From NCBI RefSeq assembly GCF_900537995.1, contig NZ_LR027880.1, positions 1,682,001 to 1,746,000 on the forward strand: a DNA stretch of 64,000 nucleotides, read 5' to 3'. Below the pieces are notes generated by a model that made no database searches, was not told the origin of the DNA, and saw only the letters and a program-made list of their open reading frames with translations. Below, piece by piece: positions 1-9,339 of this stretch; position 1 is the first letter of the stretch; each line of letters begins with the position of its first letter. This DNA comes from Roseburia intestinalis L1-82. Lineage in GTDB: Bacteria > Bacillota > Clostridia > Lachnospirales > Lachnospiraceae. The translations under genes and the position numbers were made by a program.

Positions 1-260
1 CGAAGATCCTGATTTTAGATGAGGCGACGTCAAGCATTGATACCGAGACGGAACTGCTTTTACAGAAGGGATTAAATGAGCTTTTGAAAGGAAGAACGTC
101 CTTTATCATTGCACACAGGCTCTCCACAATCAAAAATGCCGACTGCATCTTATATGTAGACAAAGGCGATATTTTAGAGCGTGGAAATCATGACGCACTG
201 ATGGAACAGAAGGGTGAGTATTACAAACTTTATATGTCACAGTATGATTTCTTAAAATGA
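1..260 (+). CDS. ABC exporter ATPase, C-terminal end (partial)
   Basis: The frame is open from base 3 and ends at TGA 258-260. It encodes the last 85 or so residues of an ABC transporter nucleotide-binding domain: the Walker B/D-loop stretch [10 protein letters not shown] near the start, then the H-loop [13 protein letters not shown]. The final residues, YMSQYDFLK, are typical of fused membrane/ATPase exporters of the MdlB/LmrA type. The membrane domain, Walker A and signature motif lie outside the window, so the substrate cannot be told. A long hairpin terminator follows at 330-419. The tail resembles that of the decayed ABC gene at 17.1-17.3 kb. Confidence 0.9.
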   Translation, partial: KILILDEATSSIDTETELLLQKGLNELLKGRTSFIIAHRLSTIKNADCILYVDKGDILERGNHDALMEQKGEYYKLYMSQYDFLK

Positions 261-329
261 CAGGCACTGCGGTGCCATTTGCCAATCGAAAAACCGGAAA
301 ACACTATTTGACACCCGGATCTTATAAAT

Positions 330-419
330 AAAAACTGCCGCCTCACGGTGATATGTCCCCCTTTTTCTGAACTTACAGAGAAAAGGGTACATATATTCAC
401 CCGGAGGCGGCAGTTTTTA
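330..419. terminator. Long bidirectional terminator between convergent genes
   Basis: An inverted repeat of about 90 bases with arms AAAAACTGCCGCCT and AGGCGGCAGTTTTT. The pairing continues inward through CACGGTGA/TTCACCC and CCCCTTTTTCT/AGAAAAGGG. A-tracts and T-tracts at both edges suit termination of the ABC gene (plus) and the response regulator (minus). Confidence 0.85.
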
Positions 420-426
420 TGAAAGT

Positions 427-1980
427 TTATTCATTTTTATGTTCTTTCCGGTATTCTGCCGGGCTTTTTCCAACGTATTTTTTGAACTTGATATGGAAAT
501 AATCGACATTCCGGTAACCGACTTTTTCTGCGATCGCATAAACTTTTAACTCTGAGGAACAGAGAAGCTCCATCGAGTGTTTGATGCGGACATGGTCGAC
601 GTATGAGTTGAAGTTTTCACCCATCTTTTTGCGGAAAATCTTTCCGAGATAGGAGCTGTTGTAACCAAACAGCGGTGCAATATTTTCTAATGTGATATTG
701 CTTGCATAGTTGTGGTTGATGTAGTGCAGAATATCATCCAGCACGCTTTCACGGGAAGAGTTACCGATCGAGGACATGATCATCTCAAACTGTTCCGTGA
801 AGTACAGGATGATCTCGTAGAGATAATATTTTTCTTCGATCAGACGGATGATATCCGCATTGCTCGGAAACGGGATATTTGCACCATTGTAAAGCCGGTT
901 TGCCTGTTCCTTGATCTGCAGATAAAGGTCTGTCAGGAAAAGCCGTATGGAATCAATCGAATCTGCAGCATGGTAAAGTTCATTGGTAAGCTGTGTCAAA
1001 GTCTCCGCTAACATATTGCGGTTGAATGCCTGAAGATATTCAAACAGGCTGGTAGCGTAACGGTTTAAAAAAGCGTCGTTTAAGATGGATTTTAAACTGT
1101 CCGGGTCCGGCAGTTCGGCATAACCGATCGTGTGCTGTTCCTGCTCGCAGAAGAAACGGCGTTCTAAGAGCTGTTTCGCCTGAATATAGGAAATATAGAC
1201 TTCCGACAGGTCTGACACGCGCGCACCATATGTAATAAAGAGACTGTCAAGAGGAGAATTCTCCTGTGGACGCCGTTCTCTCTGGTAACGCTCCAGAAAA
1301 TCGTTAAACTTTTGAATGGCAAAAGTGCCTTTCAGCAAAATAACCTCATGATACTGCAGCGTAATGTTATCGTAGGAGTTATTATCCTGATTCGTCACGC
1401 GCAGAAGATCCGAAAAACGATAGGAGGCATCTGCAGTATTGTGACTGTATTTCTCATAGATCACAACCTGATAGGTGTCTGCTGTCAGATGGAGATCTGT
1501 TGTATTTATGTGGGAAAGATCGATATCATTCGTTAAAAGATCGCGGATGATGGTCTCTCTTGCCTTTTCACGGTAATGTTCCCGGGTATTTGCAGTTGCA
1601 GCAGCCTTGTCTAAGTTTTCTTTGATCGAACGAAGAATCTCCTCAAGTTCATCCTCGTCGATCGGCTTTGTCAGATAATACTGCACTCCGTAACGGATGG
1701 CTTCCTGCGCATATTTGAAATCAGAGTAACCGCTTAAGATAATGACTTTTCCGGTAAAACCCTGTGCTCTTGCCTCCCGGATAACGTCAAGCCCTAACAT
1801 TCCCGACATGCGGATGTCTAAGAGAACGATATCCGGCTGTAAGGCAAGAATCTGCTGATAGGCCGTCTCACCGTTTGCAGCTTCTCCGGCGATCGTATAG
1901 CCGAGAGATTCCCAGTCGAACAGACATTTGATACCTTCCCGGATAATGGATTCATCATCTGCAATTAAAACGCGATACAT
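427..1980 (-). CDS. AraC-type response regulator (YesN-like)
   Basis: 517 aa. The receiver domain occupies about residues 1-120, with the acidic pair DD8-9, phospho-acceptor D55 (VLLDIRM) and conserved K105 (LTKP). A long middle region of about 300 residues follows, then a C-terminal AraC double helix-turn-helix at about 415-515 (NITLENIAPLFGYN, then the VGYRNVDYFHIKFKK signature). In this family a membrane sensor kinase normally partners the regulator, and the pair commonly controls carbohydrate genes. No partner kinase lies next to it here. It is divergent from the alpha-xylosidase operon, so control of that operon is a reasonable inference. Confidence 0.9.
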   Translation of the reverse strand: MYRVLIADDESIIREGIKCLFDWESLGYTIAGEAANGETAYQQILALQPDIVLLDIRMSGMLGLDVIREARAQGFTGKVIILSGYSDFKYAQEAIRYGVQYYLTKPIDEDELEEILRSIKENLDKAAATANTREHYREKARETIIRDLLTNDIDLSHINTTDLHLTADTYQVVIYEKYSHNTADASYRFSDLLRVTNQDNNSYDNITLQYHEVILLKGTFAIQKFNDFLERYQRERRPQENSPLDSLFITYGARVSDLSEVYISYIQAKQLLERRFFCEQEQHTIGYAELPDPDSLKSILNDAFLNRYATSLFEYLQAFNRNMLAETLTQLTNELYHAADSIDSIRLFLTDLYLQIKEQANRLYNGANIPFPSNADIIRLIEEKYYLYEIILYFTEQFEMIMSSIGNSSRESVLDDILHYINHNYASNITLENIAPLFGYNSSYLGKIFRKKMGENFNSYVDHVRIKHSMELLCSSELKVYAIAEKVGYRNVDYFHIKFKKYVGKSPAEYRKEHKNE

Positions 1981-2022
1981 AAAAATAACCTTCCTGTTCC
2001 AATGATAAAAGTACTAAACGTA

Positions 2023-2051
2023 AGTATAAATGCGAACGTTTTGTTTGTCAA
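2023..2051 (-). promoter_or_regulatory. Sigma-A-type promoter of the AraC-type regulator
   Basis: On the minus strand TTGACA (2046-2051) is followed after exactly 17 bases by TATACT (2023-2028), 43 bases upstream of the regulator start. The sequence GCGAACGTTTTG in the spacer looks like half of a catabolite-response site, but this is weak. Confidence 0.65.
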
Positions 2052-2133
2052 ATTTATCGAGTGTTTTATGTACAATTTAGAGGGTATTTTTTGCAGGGTG
2101 GGTATAGTAAGATGAGACAAAATGAGATAATTA

Positions 2134-2199
2134 CAGGGAGGAAAATCCTCTGCGCCTGATAGCAGTCGCATTTTCCTTCGGAAAACAGGGAGGATTATC
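2134..2199 (+). repeat. Hairpin leader flanked by duplicated Shine-Dalgarno, copy 1
   Basis: CAGGGAGGAAAATC (2134-2147) and CAGGGAGGATTATC (2186-2199) flank a short insert. The insert holds a CTGC/GCAG hairpin and then TTTTCC-TTC-GGAAAA (2171-2185). The right-hand GGGAGGA is the functional ribosome site of the alpha-xylosidase gene. Related copies lie before the GPH symporter (32278-32343) and trpD (43274-43378). Confidence 0.7.
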
Positions 2200-2201
2200 A
2201 T

Positions 2202-4541
2202 ATGAAATTCAGTAATGGATGCTGGCTGCAGAAAGAGCGCTGCGAGTGCTTTTCTCCGGCAGAAGTATATTTTTCAAAAATCGAGAAAGATCAGGTGACG
2301 ATCTGTGCGCCGACAAGCAAGATCACACAGCGCGGCGATACCCTTGGCGGAATCAACCTCACGATCGTGATTTCAGCACCGTATGAGGAAGTGCTTAGGG
2401 TTCAGACTTATCATCACATGGGCGTGCAGAAAAAGGCACCGTCATTTGAGATCGCACCTGCGGAGAGCGGACATTTAAAGGCAGAAGATACGGAGGACAA
2501 ACTGGTCATTTCAAGCGGTACACTGCGTCTGGAAGTGCAGAAAGAGAACGGAGCACTCACATTTTACCGCGGTGAGGAGAAAATCACTGCAAGCGGATGG
2601 AGAGATCTTGCATACATGAAGACCGACTGGAAAGGTTTTGCCTATGATAAAGGACCGGAAGATGCTTATATGAGAGAGCAGTTATCACTTTCCGTTGGCG
2701 AGCTGATCTATGGACTTGGCGAGCGTTTTTCTGCGTTTGTAAAAAATGGACAGAGCGTGGATATCTGGAACGAGGACGGCGGTACTTCCACAGAGCAGTC
2801 TTATAAAAATATCCCGTTTTATATTTCCAATAAAGGATACGGTGTGTTTGTAAACCATCCGGAGCGCGTGTCCTTTGAAGTTGCAACAGAGATGGTAACC
2901 AAGGTTGAATTTTCCGTGCCGGGTGAAAACCTTGACTATTTCCTGATCAACGGACCGACGATGAAAGAGGTGCTGATGCGATATACAGACATTACTGGAA
3001 AACCGTCACTTCCGGCACCGTGGACATTCGGTCTCTGGCTGTCCACATCCTTTACGACAAACTATGATGAAATGACAGTCAACAGTTTTGTCGATGGAAT
3101 GTTTGACCGCAAGATCCCGTTATCCGTATTCCATTTTGACTGCTTCTGGATGAAAGATTTCAACTGGTGTGATTTTACCTGGGATTCAAGAGTATTCCCG
3201 GACCCGGAGGGCATGTTAAAACGTCTGAAAGCAAAAGGATTAAAGATCTGTGTCTGGATCAACAGCTATGTGGGACAGGAGTCCTCCATGTTCAAAGAGG
3301 GTGTCGAGGGCGGTTACTTCTTAAAACGTCCAAATGGCGATGTATGGCAGTGGGATATGTGGCAGCCGGGACTTGCCATTGTGGACTTTACTAACCCTGC
3401 AGCCTGCGAGTGGTACAGCAAAAAGTTAGAGGCACTGCTCGATATGGGTGTTGACTGCTTCAAGACCGACTTTGGTGAGAGAATCCCGACAGATGCGGTA
3501 TATTACGACGGTTCTGATCCGGTCAAGATGCACAACTACTATACATACCTTTACAATAAGGTGGTATTTAACGTATTAAAGAAGAAAAAAGGTGAAAAAG
3601 AGGCTGTTCTTTTTGCACGTTCTGCAACTGCAGGCGGACAGAAGTTCCCGGTTCACTGGGGCGGTGACTGCTGGTCTGATTATGAATCCATGGAGGAGAG
3701 CCTTCGCGGAGGCCTGTCACTGACAAGTTCCGGTTTTGGATACTGGAGCCATGATATCGGAGGATTTGAGAGTACATCCACACCGGACGTCTATAAGAGA
3801 TGGTGTGCATTCGGACTGCTTTCTTCCCATTCAAGACTGCACGGATCTACTTCTTACCGTGTGCCGTGGGCATATGATGAGGAAGCAGTAGATGTGGTAC
3901 GTTATTTCGCACAGCTTAAGGCATCCTTAATGCCGTATCTGTACCGCAATGCGATCGAGACATCAAAGACCGGTATCCCGATGATGCGGAGCATGGTGCT
4001 TGAATTTACCGAGGACAAGAACTGTGCTTACCTGGCAACCCAGTATATGTTAGGTGATTCCTTACTGGCTGCACCAATCTTCCGTGATGACAGCATCGCA
4101 GAGTACTATCTGCCGGAGGGAACCTGGACATCCTTACTGACCGGAGAAGTCAAAGAGGGCGGTAAATGGTATACAGAAAAACATGGTTATTTAAGCATTC
4201 CTCTCTATGTCAAAGAGGGCAGCATCGTGGCTATGGGTGCAAGAAATGACAATGCGGTTTATGATTATGCGGACGGAGTGACATTCCGTGCTTATGCATT
4301 GAAGGATGGCATTAAAGCGGAGACTGTTGTCTATGGAACAGAAAATGAAAAGGAAGCATCTGCAGGCGTTGTGAAGAATGGAACTTCTTATGAAATCACA
4401 GTGGAGAGCAAAAAGGCATCCAAAGTGGCATTGATGAATGTCGGTGTTCCAAAGCAGGTAAATGGTGCATCCTATACACAGGATGGAGAAAATGTCATCG
4501 TAGAGTTCAACGGGGACGGCAAGGCTGAGGTTGTATTTTAA
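2202..4541 (+). CDS. yicI: Alpha-xylosidase, glycoside hydrolase family 31
   Basis: 779 aa, close to the 772 aa of Escherichia coli YicI, and the same subfamily motifs are present. The nucleophile is D423 in CFKTDFGERIP and the acid/base is D489 in HWGGDCW. The 66-residue spacing equals that of D416/D482 in YicI. An N-terminal beta-sandwich (to about residue 270) precedes the barrel, and beta-sandwich domains close the protein. YicI-type enzymes remove alpha-1,6-xylose from isoprimeverose and xyloglucan oligosaccharides. There is no signal peptide, so it acts in the cytoplasm. The stop codon overlaps the start of the GH3 gene by one base, indicating an operon. Confidence 0.93.
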   Translation: MKFSNGCWLQKERCECFSPAEVYFSKIEKDQVTICAPTSKITQRGDTLGGINLTIVISAPYEEVLRVQTYHHMGVQKKAPSFEIAPAESGHLKAEDTEDKLVISSGTLRLEVQKENGALTFYRGEEKITASGWRDLAYMKTDWKGFAYDKGPEDAYMREQLSLSVGELIYGLGERFSAFVKNGQSVDIWNEDGGTSTEQSYKNIPFYISNKGYGVFVNHPERVSFEVATEMVTKVEFSVPGENLDYFLINGPTMKEVLMRYTDITGKPSLPAPWTFGLWLSTSFTTNYDEMTVNSFVDGMFDRKIPLSVFHFDCFWMKDFNWCDFTWDSRVFPDPEGMLKRLKAKGLKICVWINSYVGQESSMFKEGVEGGYFLKRPNGDVWQWDMWQPGLAIVDFTNPAACEWYSKKLEALLDMGVDCFKTDFGERIPTDAVYYDGSDPVKMHNYYTYLYNKVVFNVLKKKKGEKEAVLFARSATAGGQKFPVHWGGDCWSDYESMEESLRGGLSLTSSGFGYWSHDIGGFESTSTPDVYKRWCAFGLLSSHSRLHGSTSYRVPWAYDEEAVDVVRYFAQLKASLMPYLYRNAIETSKTGIPMMRSMVLEFTEDKNCAYLATQYMLGDSLLAAPIFRDDSIAEYYLPEGTWTSLLTGEVKEGGKWYTEKHGYLSIPLYVKEGSIVAMGARNDNAVYDYADGVTFRAYALKDGIKAETVVYGTENEKEASAGVVKNGTSYEITVESKKASKVALMNVGVPKQVNGASYTQDGENVIVEFNGDGKAEVVF

Positions 4542-6694
4542 TGCAGGAAACATACATTGAAGAAATTTTAAAAGAGCTGACTTTAGAAGAAAAGATCGGT
4601 ATGATCCACGGTGCGGGTTTATTCCGCACCGAAGGAGTGGAGCGGCTTTCCATCCCACCGCTCTATATGTCGGATGGACCGATGGGAGTGCGAGCAGAAT
4701 TTGCGGACAATGAATGGCGGAATGTCGGGACAACGGAAGATTATGTGACTTATCTTCCGTGCAACAGCGCCATTGCATCCACCTGGAACCGTGATCTGGC
4801 AAAGAAAGCCGGAAAAGTGCTGGGTGAGGAGGCAAGAGGCAGGGGCAAAGATGTGATCTTAGCTCCAGGCATCAACATCAAACGAAGTCCGCTCTGTGGC
4901 AGGAATTTTGAATATATGAGCGAAGATCCGGGACTCATCGAAGAACTGGTTGTACCGATGATCGAGGGAATCCAGGAAAACGATGTTGCGGCATGCGTGA
5001 AGCATTTTGCGGCAAACTCACAGGAAACTGAAAGACTCTGGGTGGATACAATCATCGATGAGGCAGCACTGGAAGAAATTTATTTTCCGGGATTTCAAGC
5101 GGCGGTAGAAAAGGGACACACCCTTGCTCTGATGGGAGCCTATAATCTGTTAAACGGTGAGCACTGCTGTATGAGTAAATCCCTGCTCAATGAAAAACTG
5201 CGGAAAGACTGGGCATTTGACGGCGTGGTAATCTCCGACTGGGGTGCTGTGCATGATACGAAACTGGCGGCAGAGTCCGGGCTGGATCTTGAGATGGATG
5301 TCAAGTATCAGTTCGACGAACAGTACATGGCAGATCCTCTGTTAAAAGCAGTGAAGGATGGAGAAATCGAAGAATCGCTGGTGGATGAGAAAGTGCGCAA
5401 TATCCTCCGCATGATGCTGCGTTTAAAAATGATCGGACCGGAGAGAAAACATCGTAAGACAGGCGCATACAATACGGAGGAACACCGCAGGGCAGTGCTC
5501 GATGTGGCGCGCGAGTCCATGATTTTACTGAAAAATGAAGATCAGGTATTGCCGCTTCAGGCAGAATCCGGCTGTAAGGTTGCCGTGATCGGTGTAAATG
5601 CCGCTGCAATCCATTCAAACGGAGGAGGAAGTGCAGAAATCAAGGCACTGTATGAGATTTCACCGCTTATGGGAATCAAAAAGTTACTTGGTGGAAATGT
5701 GAAAGTTTCTTACGCACCGGGCTATGTGATTCCGGATAAGAAAGAGACATCTGAGATCAACTGGCAGGCGGCGAGCACGGAGACTGCAGAGAATACCGAA
5801 AAGGAAAGCACTGTAAGTGGAAGAACACTGGATGAAAAACAGCAGGAAGCCTTAGCGGAAGCAGTTGCGCTGGCAAAAGCAAGTGACATTGTTATTTTTG
5901 TGGGCGGACTGAACCACGATTTTGATGTGGAGGGACTTGACCGCGTGAACATGAAACTGCCATACGGGCAGGATGAAGTAATCGATGCTCTGCTAAAGGC
6001 CGTGCCGGATACGGTGGTCTGCATGTATGCAGGTGCACCGGTTGAGATGCCGTGGGCAGAAAAGGCAAAAGCAATCCTCTGGAGCTACTATGCCGGTATG
6101 GAAGGGGGAACAGCCCTGGCAGAGATCTTGTCTGGAAAAGTAAATCCATCCGGAAAGCTGGCAGAAACATTTATCCGTGATGCGTCGCAGTGTCCGGCAC
6201 ATACGATCGGAACATTTGGAAAGAAAGACCGTGTGGAGTACAGGGAAGGTGTGATGGTCGGTTACCGTTATTATGACACAAAAAAAACAGATGTCCTGTT
6301 CCCGTTTGGTCATGGACTTTCCTATACGGCATTTACCTATAATGATCTTGAAATTATACGGCAGCAGGAAAATGGCAGACAGACCGTGAAAGTTTCCTGT
6401 TCGGTAACCAATACAGGAGAACATGCAGGGAAAGAGACCGTTCAGATTTATGTGGCACCGGAACAGAAAAAAGACAGACCGGTTCATGAACTGAAAGCGT
6501 TTGAAAAAGTCAGGCTTGATGCCGGGGAAACAAAGAGGATCTGTGTTATTTTGGAGGAAAGAGATTTTTCCCGTTATGACACAGACAAAAAGATGCCGGT
6601 TCCGGTAAATGGAACGTATGAAATTCAGGTTGGCGCATCTTCGACAGATATCTGCCTTTGTGGAAAAATAGACCTTTTTTTTGCAGAAGGTTAA
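4541..6694 (+). CDS. Beta-glucosidase, glycoside hydrolase family 3
   Basis: 717 aa. The N-terminal barrel has CVKHFAANSQETER (about residues 155-168) and the nucleophile D233 in VVISDWGA. The C-terminal alpha/beta domain follows from about residue 320, and a fibronectin-III-like domain closes the protein (about 610-710, including ELKAFEKVRL). No signal peptide is seen, so it is cytoplasmic. Translation is coupled to the alpha-xylosidase (TAATG junction). Together the two enzymes could strip xylose and then glucose from xyloglucan oligosaccharides. GH3 also contains beta-xylosidases and other activities, so glucose specificity is an inference. Confidence 0.88.
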   Translation: MQETYIEEILKELTLEEKIGMIHGAGLFRTEGVERLSIPPLYMSDGPMGVRAEFADNEWRNVGTTEDYVTYLPCNSAIASTWNRDLAKKAGKVLGEEARGRGKDVILAPGINIKRSPLCGRNFEYMSEDPGLIEELVVPMIEGIQENDVAACVKHFAANSQETERLWVDTIIDEAALEEIYFPGFQAAVEKGHTLALMGAYNLLNGEHCCMSKSLLNEKLRKDWAFDGVVISDWGAVHDTKLAAESGLDLEMDVKYQFDEQYMADPLLKAVKDGEIEESLVDEKVRNILRMMLRLKMIGPERKHRKTGAYNTEEHRRAVLDVARESMILLKNEDQVLPLQAESGCKVAVIGVNAAAIHSNGGGSAEIKALYEISPLMGIKKLLGGNVKVSYAPGYVIPDKKETSEINWQAASTETAENTEKESTVSGRTLDEKQQEALAEAVALAKASDIVIFVGGLNHDFDVEGLDRVNMKLPYGQDEVIDALLKAVPDTVVCMYAGAPVEMPWAEKAKAILWSYYAGMEGGTALAEILSGKVNPSGKLAETFIRDASQCPAHTIGTFGKKDRVEYREGVMVGYRYYDTKKTDVLFPFGHGLSYTAFTYNDLEIIRQQENGRQTVKVSCSVTNTGEHAGKETVQIYVAPEQKKDRPVHELKAFEKVRLDAGETKRICVILEERDFSRYDTDKKMPVPVNGTYEIQVGASSTDICLCGKIDLFFAEG

Positions 6695-6717
6695 ATGATG
6701 ACTATTGAAAAGAAACT

Positions 6718-6750
6718 CTGACTTTGCTATGATAAAGTCAGGTTTTTTTT
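6718..6750 (+). terminator. Rho-independent terminator after the GH31-GH3 operon
   Basis: CTGACTTT (6718-6725) pairs with AAAGTCAG (6734-6741) around an 8-base loop, and a run of eight T follows. Confidence 0.9.
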
Positions 6751-6783
6751 ATGGGATTTTTTGGGGGGCGGATAGGTGAGAAT

Positions 6784-8970
6784 ATGTCTGAAAAGAGCAA
6801 GGTATTAGTCGTAGATGATAAACAGGTCGAACGTGTCATGATGAAAAGAATTTTGAGCGGTACGTACGAGGTGATAGAGGCAGAAAATGGCAAGGAAGCA
6901 TTTGAGATTCTTTATGAACGAAGCACGGAGATAACGGCGGTACTTTTAGATATCGTTATGCCGGAGTATGACGGGTATTATTTTCTGGAACGGTATCATA
7001 AAGCGCAGATGTATCAGGCAATACCTGTCATTGTACTTACGATGGAGATTGACATTGAGACAGAGATTAAATGCCTGGGCATGGGAGCGTGGGATTTTAT
7101 CCGGAAACCGTATGATGTGGATGTTGTCCGGTTCCGGCTGAAGAATGTGATTGGCAGCAGCAGTCAGAATATCAGCAAAGCATTAAAGTACCGTGCAGAA
7201 TATGATATCCTTACCGGCATCTATAATAAGACCAATATGTTTCAGGCGACATCTGCTATGTTAGAGCGATATCCGGACCGGCATTTTGCTTTTGTGCGGA
7301 TGGATATTGAAAAGTTCCAGCTGATCAATTCTTTCTTTGGAATGAGTGCAGGGGACATGCTGCTGAAATATATTGCAGACCTTTTGATATGTGCAGTCAG
7401 AAACCGCAGTGACGTTACCTTTGGCAGGATGGATGCGGATATATTCTGCTTCTGCGTATCCTATGAAAATACAAAAGAACTGGTCGAAAGTTTTGATAAA
7501 ATGCGTGATATCTTAAGCAGATACCCGCTTGATTTTGATATCGTACCGATATTTGGTGTTTACCTGATCGCTGGAAAGAAAATAACACCGGATCACATGT
7601 ACGATCGTGCCAACCTTGCGGCAAAGCACTGCAAAGGCAATTATATCCGTAACTATGCATTTTATACACGGCAGATGAGCCAGGAGATCGAGAAGGAACA
7701 GCGGATCGTAAACAGCATGAAAAGTGCACTGGAAAATCATGAATTTGTTGTATTCTATCAGCCAAAATACGGGCTCAGCGATAATCAGATCGCAGGAGCG
7801 GAGGCGCTGGTTCGCTGGAAACATCCGGAACGGGGAATGATTTCACCGGGAGAGTTTATACCGGTATTTGAACGGAATGGATTTATCACAAAGCTGGATT
7901 ATTATGTGTGGGAGCAGACCTGCATCCAGCTTAGAAAGTGGATGGATGAAGGAAAGAATCCGCTTCCGATATCCGTCAATCTTTCGAGGGTCAGTCTTTA
8001 CAACAAAGATATCGTGAATGTGATCTGCAATCTGGTGGACAGTTACCGGATTCCACGCAGACTGTTTCAGGTAGAACTGACAGAGAGCGCATACAATACA
8101 AATCCCAAAGCAGTGCAGGATATGATGCAGCGTTTGCGCGAAGAGGGATTTTACATTCTGATGGACGATTTTGGAAGTGGTTATTCTTCTTTAAATGTTT
8201 TAAAGGATATTGTGGTTGATGTTTTAAAGATGGACATGAAGTTTTTTGCCGGTGATGACAGGGAAGGACGCGGAGAAAATATCATGGCGGCAGTGATCCG
8301 TATGGCAAAATGGCTGAATATGCCGGTTGTTGCGGAAGGCGTGGAACGGATCGAACAGGTGGAATTTTTGCGGAGTATTGGCTGTGAATATGTACAGGGA
8401 TATTATTTTGCAAAACCGATGCCTGTGGAAGAATACGAAAAACTGCAGTTTGACAGGCCGCATGCGGAGAGAAAGAAAGAGACAGAACGCTTAGTTGACA
8501 TAGATAGCCTGTGGACGCCGGCCTCCCAGCTGGAGTCACTCTTTTTAAATGCGAAACAGGGTGTGGCTGTCTATGAGTACGGCAAAGAACAGATTGAGAT
8601 AATACGCGTAAATAATGCGTATTATGAGGTGTTTGGATATCAGAATATCAGTCAGAAAAAAGATATTTTTCAGGGAATTCCAAAACGATATCATAAACGT
8701 ATTCTGGATGCCTTTTTTTATACAGCAGATAAAGGACGTGAAACACAATGTGAATTTTCCAGGAAGAATGAAGCAGGAGAAGAAATTTTTATATCATTAA
8801 AGCTGTATGATGTAGGAATTGTAGGAAATAAACATATCATATATGGTGTTTTCTTAAATGTGACAGAACCAAAACAACTGGAATGGGAATTAGAAAAATA
8901 CAGGCTGTTATTATCCGGAAAAACGAAAGACAGGGAGATGGAACAGGAAAAAGAACAATCGGAGGAATGA
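6784..8970 (+). CDS. REC-(degenerate GGDEF)-EAL-PAS signalling protein, likely c-di-GMP phosphodiesterase
   Basis: 728 aa from the ATG at 6784, which has AGGTGAG just upstream. An in-frame ATG at 6751 abuts the preceding terminator and has no ribosome site. Domains in order: receiver (about 1-120, D56 in LLDIVMPEYDG); GGDEF fold (about 145-290) with the signature degraded to GRMDADIF, so no cyclase activity is expected; EAL (about 300-550) with EALVRW, ELTES, DDFGSGYSS, LKMD and AEGVE all intact, so c-di-GMP hydrolysis is expected; and a C-terminal PAS-like domain (about 585-700). The Hpt protein directly downstream may feed phosphate to the receiver. Confidence 0.9.
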   Translation: MSEKSKVLVVDDKQVERVMMKRILSGTYEVIEAENGKEAFEILYERSTEITAVLLDIVMPEYDGYYFLERYHKAQMYQAIPVIVLTMEIDIETEIKCLGMGAWDFIRKPYDVDVVRFRLKNVIGSSSQNISKALKYRAEYDILTGIYNKTNMFQATSAMLERYPDRHFAFVRMDIEKFQLINSFFGMSAGDMLLKYIADLLICAVRNRSDVTFGRMDADIFCFCVSYENTKELVESFDKMRDILSRYPLDFDIVPIFGVYLIAGKKITPDHMYDRANLAAKHCKGNYIRNYAFYTRQMSQEIEKEQRIVNSMKSALENHEFVVFYQPKYGLSDNQIAGAEALVRWKHPERGMISPGEFIPVFERNGFITKLDYYVWEQTCIQLRKWMDEGKNPLPISVNLSRVSLYNKDIVNVICNLVDSYRIPRRLFQVELTESAYNTNPKAVQDMMQRLREEGFYILMDDFGSGYSSLNVLKDIVVDVLKMDMKFFAGDDREGRGENIMAAVIRMAKWLNMPVVAEGVERIEQVEFLRSIGCEYVQGYYFAKPMPVEEYEKLQFDRPHAERKKETERLVDIDSLWTPASQLESLFLNAKQGVAVYEYGKEQIEIIRVNNAYYEVFGYQNISQKKDIFQGIPKRYHKRILDAFFYTADKGRETQCEFSRKNEAGEEIFISLKLYDVGIVGNKHIIYGVFLNVTEPKQLEWELEKYRLLLSGKTKDREMEQEKEQSEE

Positions 8971-8977
8971 TAGAAAA

Positions 8978-9334
8978 ATGTGTGAGGTATTGGAAAAATT
9001 AAGAGCATGGGGATGCGATTTAGATGGAGCTTTAGAGCGTTTTTTAGGAGATGAGGAATTATATAAAAGCTGCCTTCCGATGGTGGCAGAGGACGAGGCT
9101 TTTGATGGATTAAAAGAGGCACTTGCAGAAGATGAGAGAAAAAAGGCGTTTGACTGTGCACATACTTTAAAAGGTGTCTTTGCCAATATGGGAATCACAC
9201 CGATGTTTGATACGGTCGAAAAAATTGTAGAGCCGCTTCGTGCCGGAATAAATGATGGACTGATGCCGGTATATGAGGAATTGTCCAGGGAAAGAGAACA
9301 TCTTAGAAGCATTATCCGGATCGAGGGAGAATAA
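8978..9334 (+). CDS. Hpt (histidine phosphotransfer) domain protein
   Basis: 118 aa, a single all-helical Hpt domain. The phospho-accepting histidine is H62 in CAHTLKGVFANMG, a textbook Hpt motif. It starts 7 bases after the EAL gene, with GGAGGA upstream, so the two are co-transcribed. Such proteins carry phosphate between a hybrid kinase and a receiver. No kinase is encoded nearby, so the donor is elsewhere in the genome and the EAL protein's receiver is the natural local partner. Confidence 0.88.
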   Translation: MCEVLEKLRAWGCDLDGALERFLGDEELYKSCLPMVAEDEAFDGLKEALAEDERKKAFDCAHTLKGVFANMGITPMFDTVEKIVEPLRAGINDGLMPVYEELSREREHLRSIIRIEGE

Positions 9335-9339
9335 GACGC

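Noticed and set aside
2047..2076. Sigma-A promoter for the alpha-xylosidase operon (TTGTCA ... TACAAT)
   Set aside because: The spacer is 20 bases, outside the usual range. An activator-dependent promoter may lie here but cannot be supported from sequence alone.
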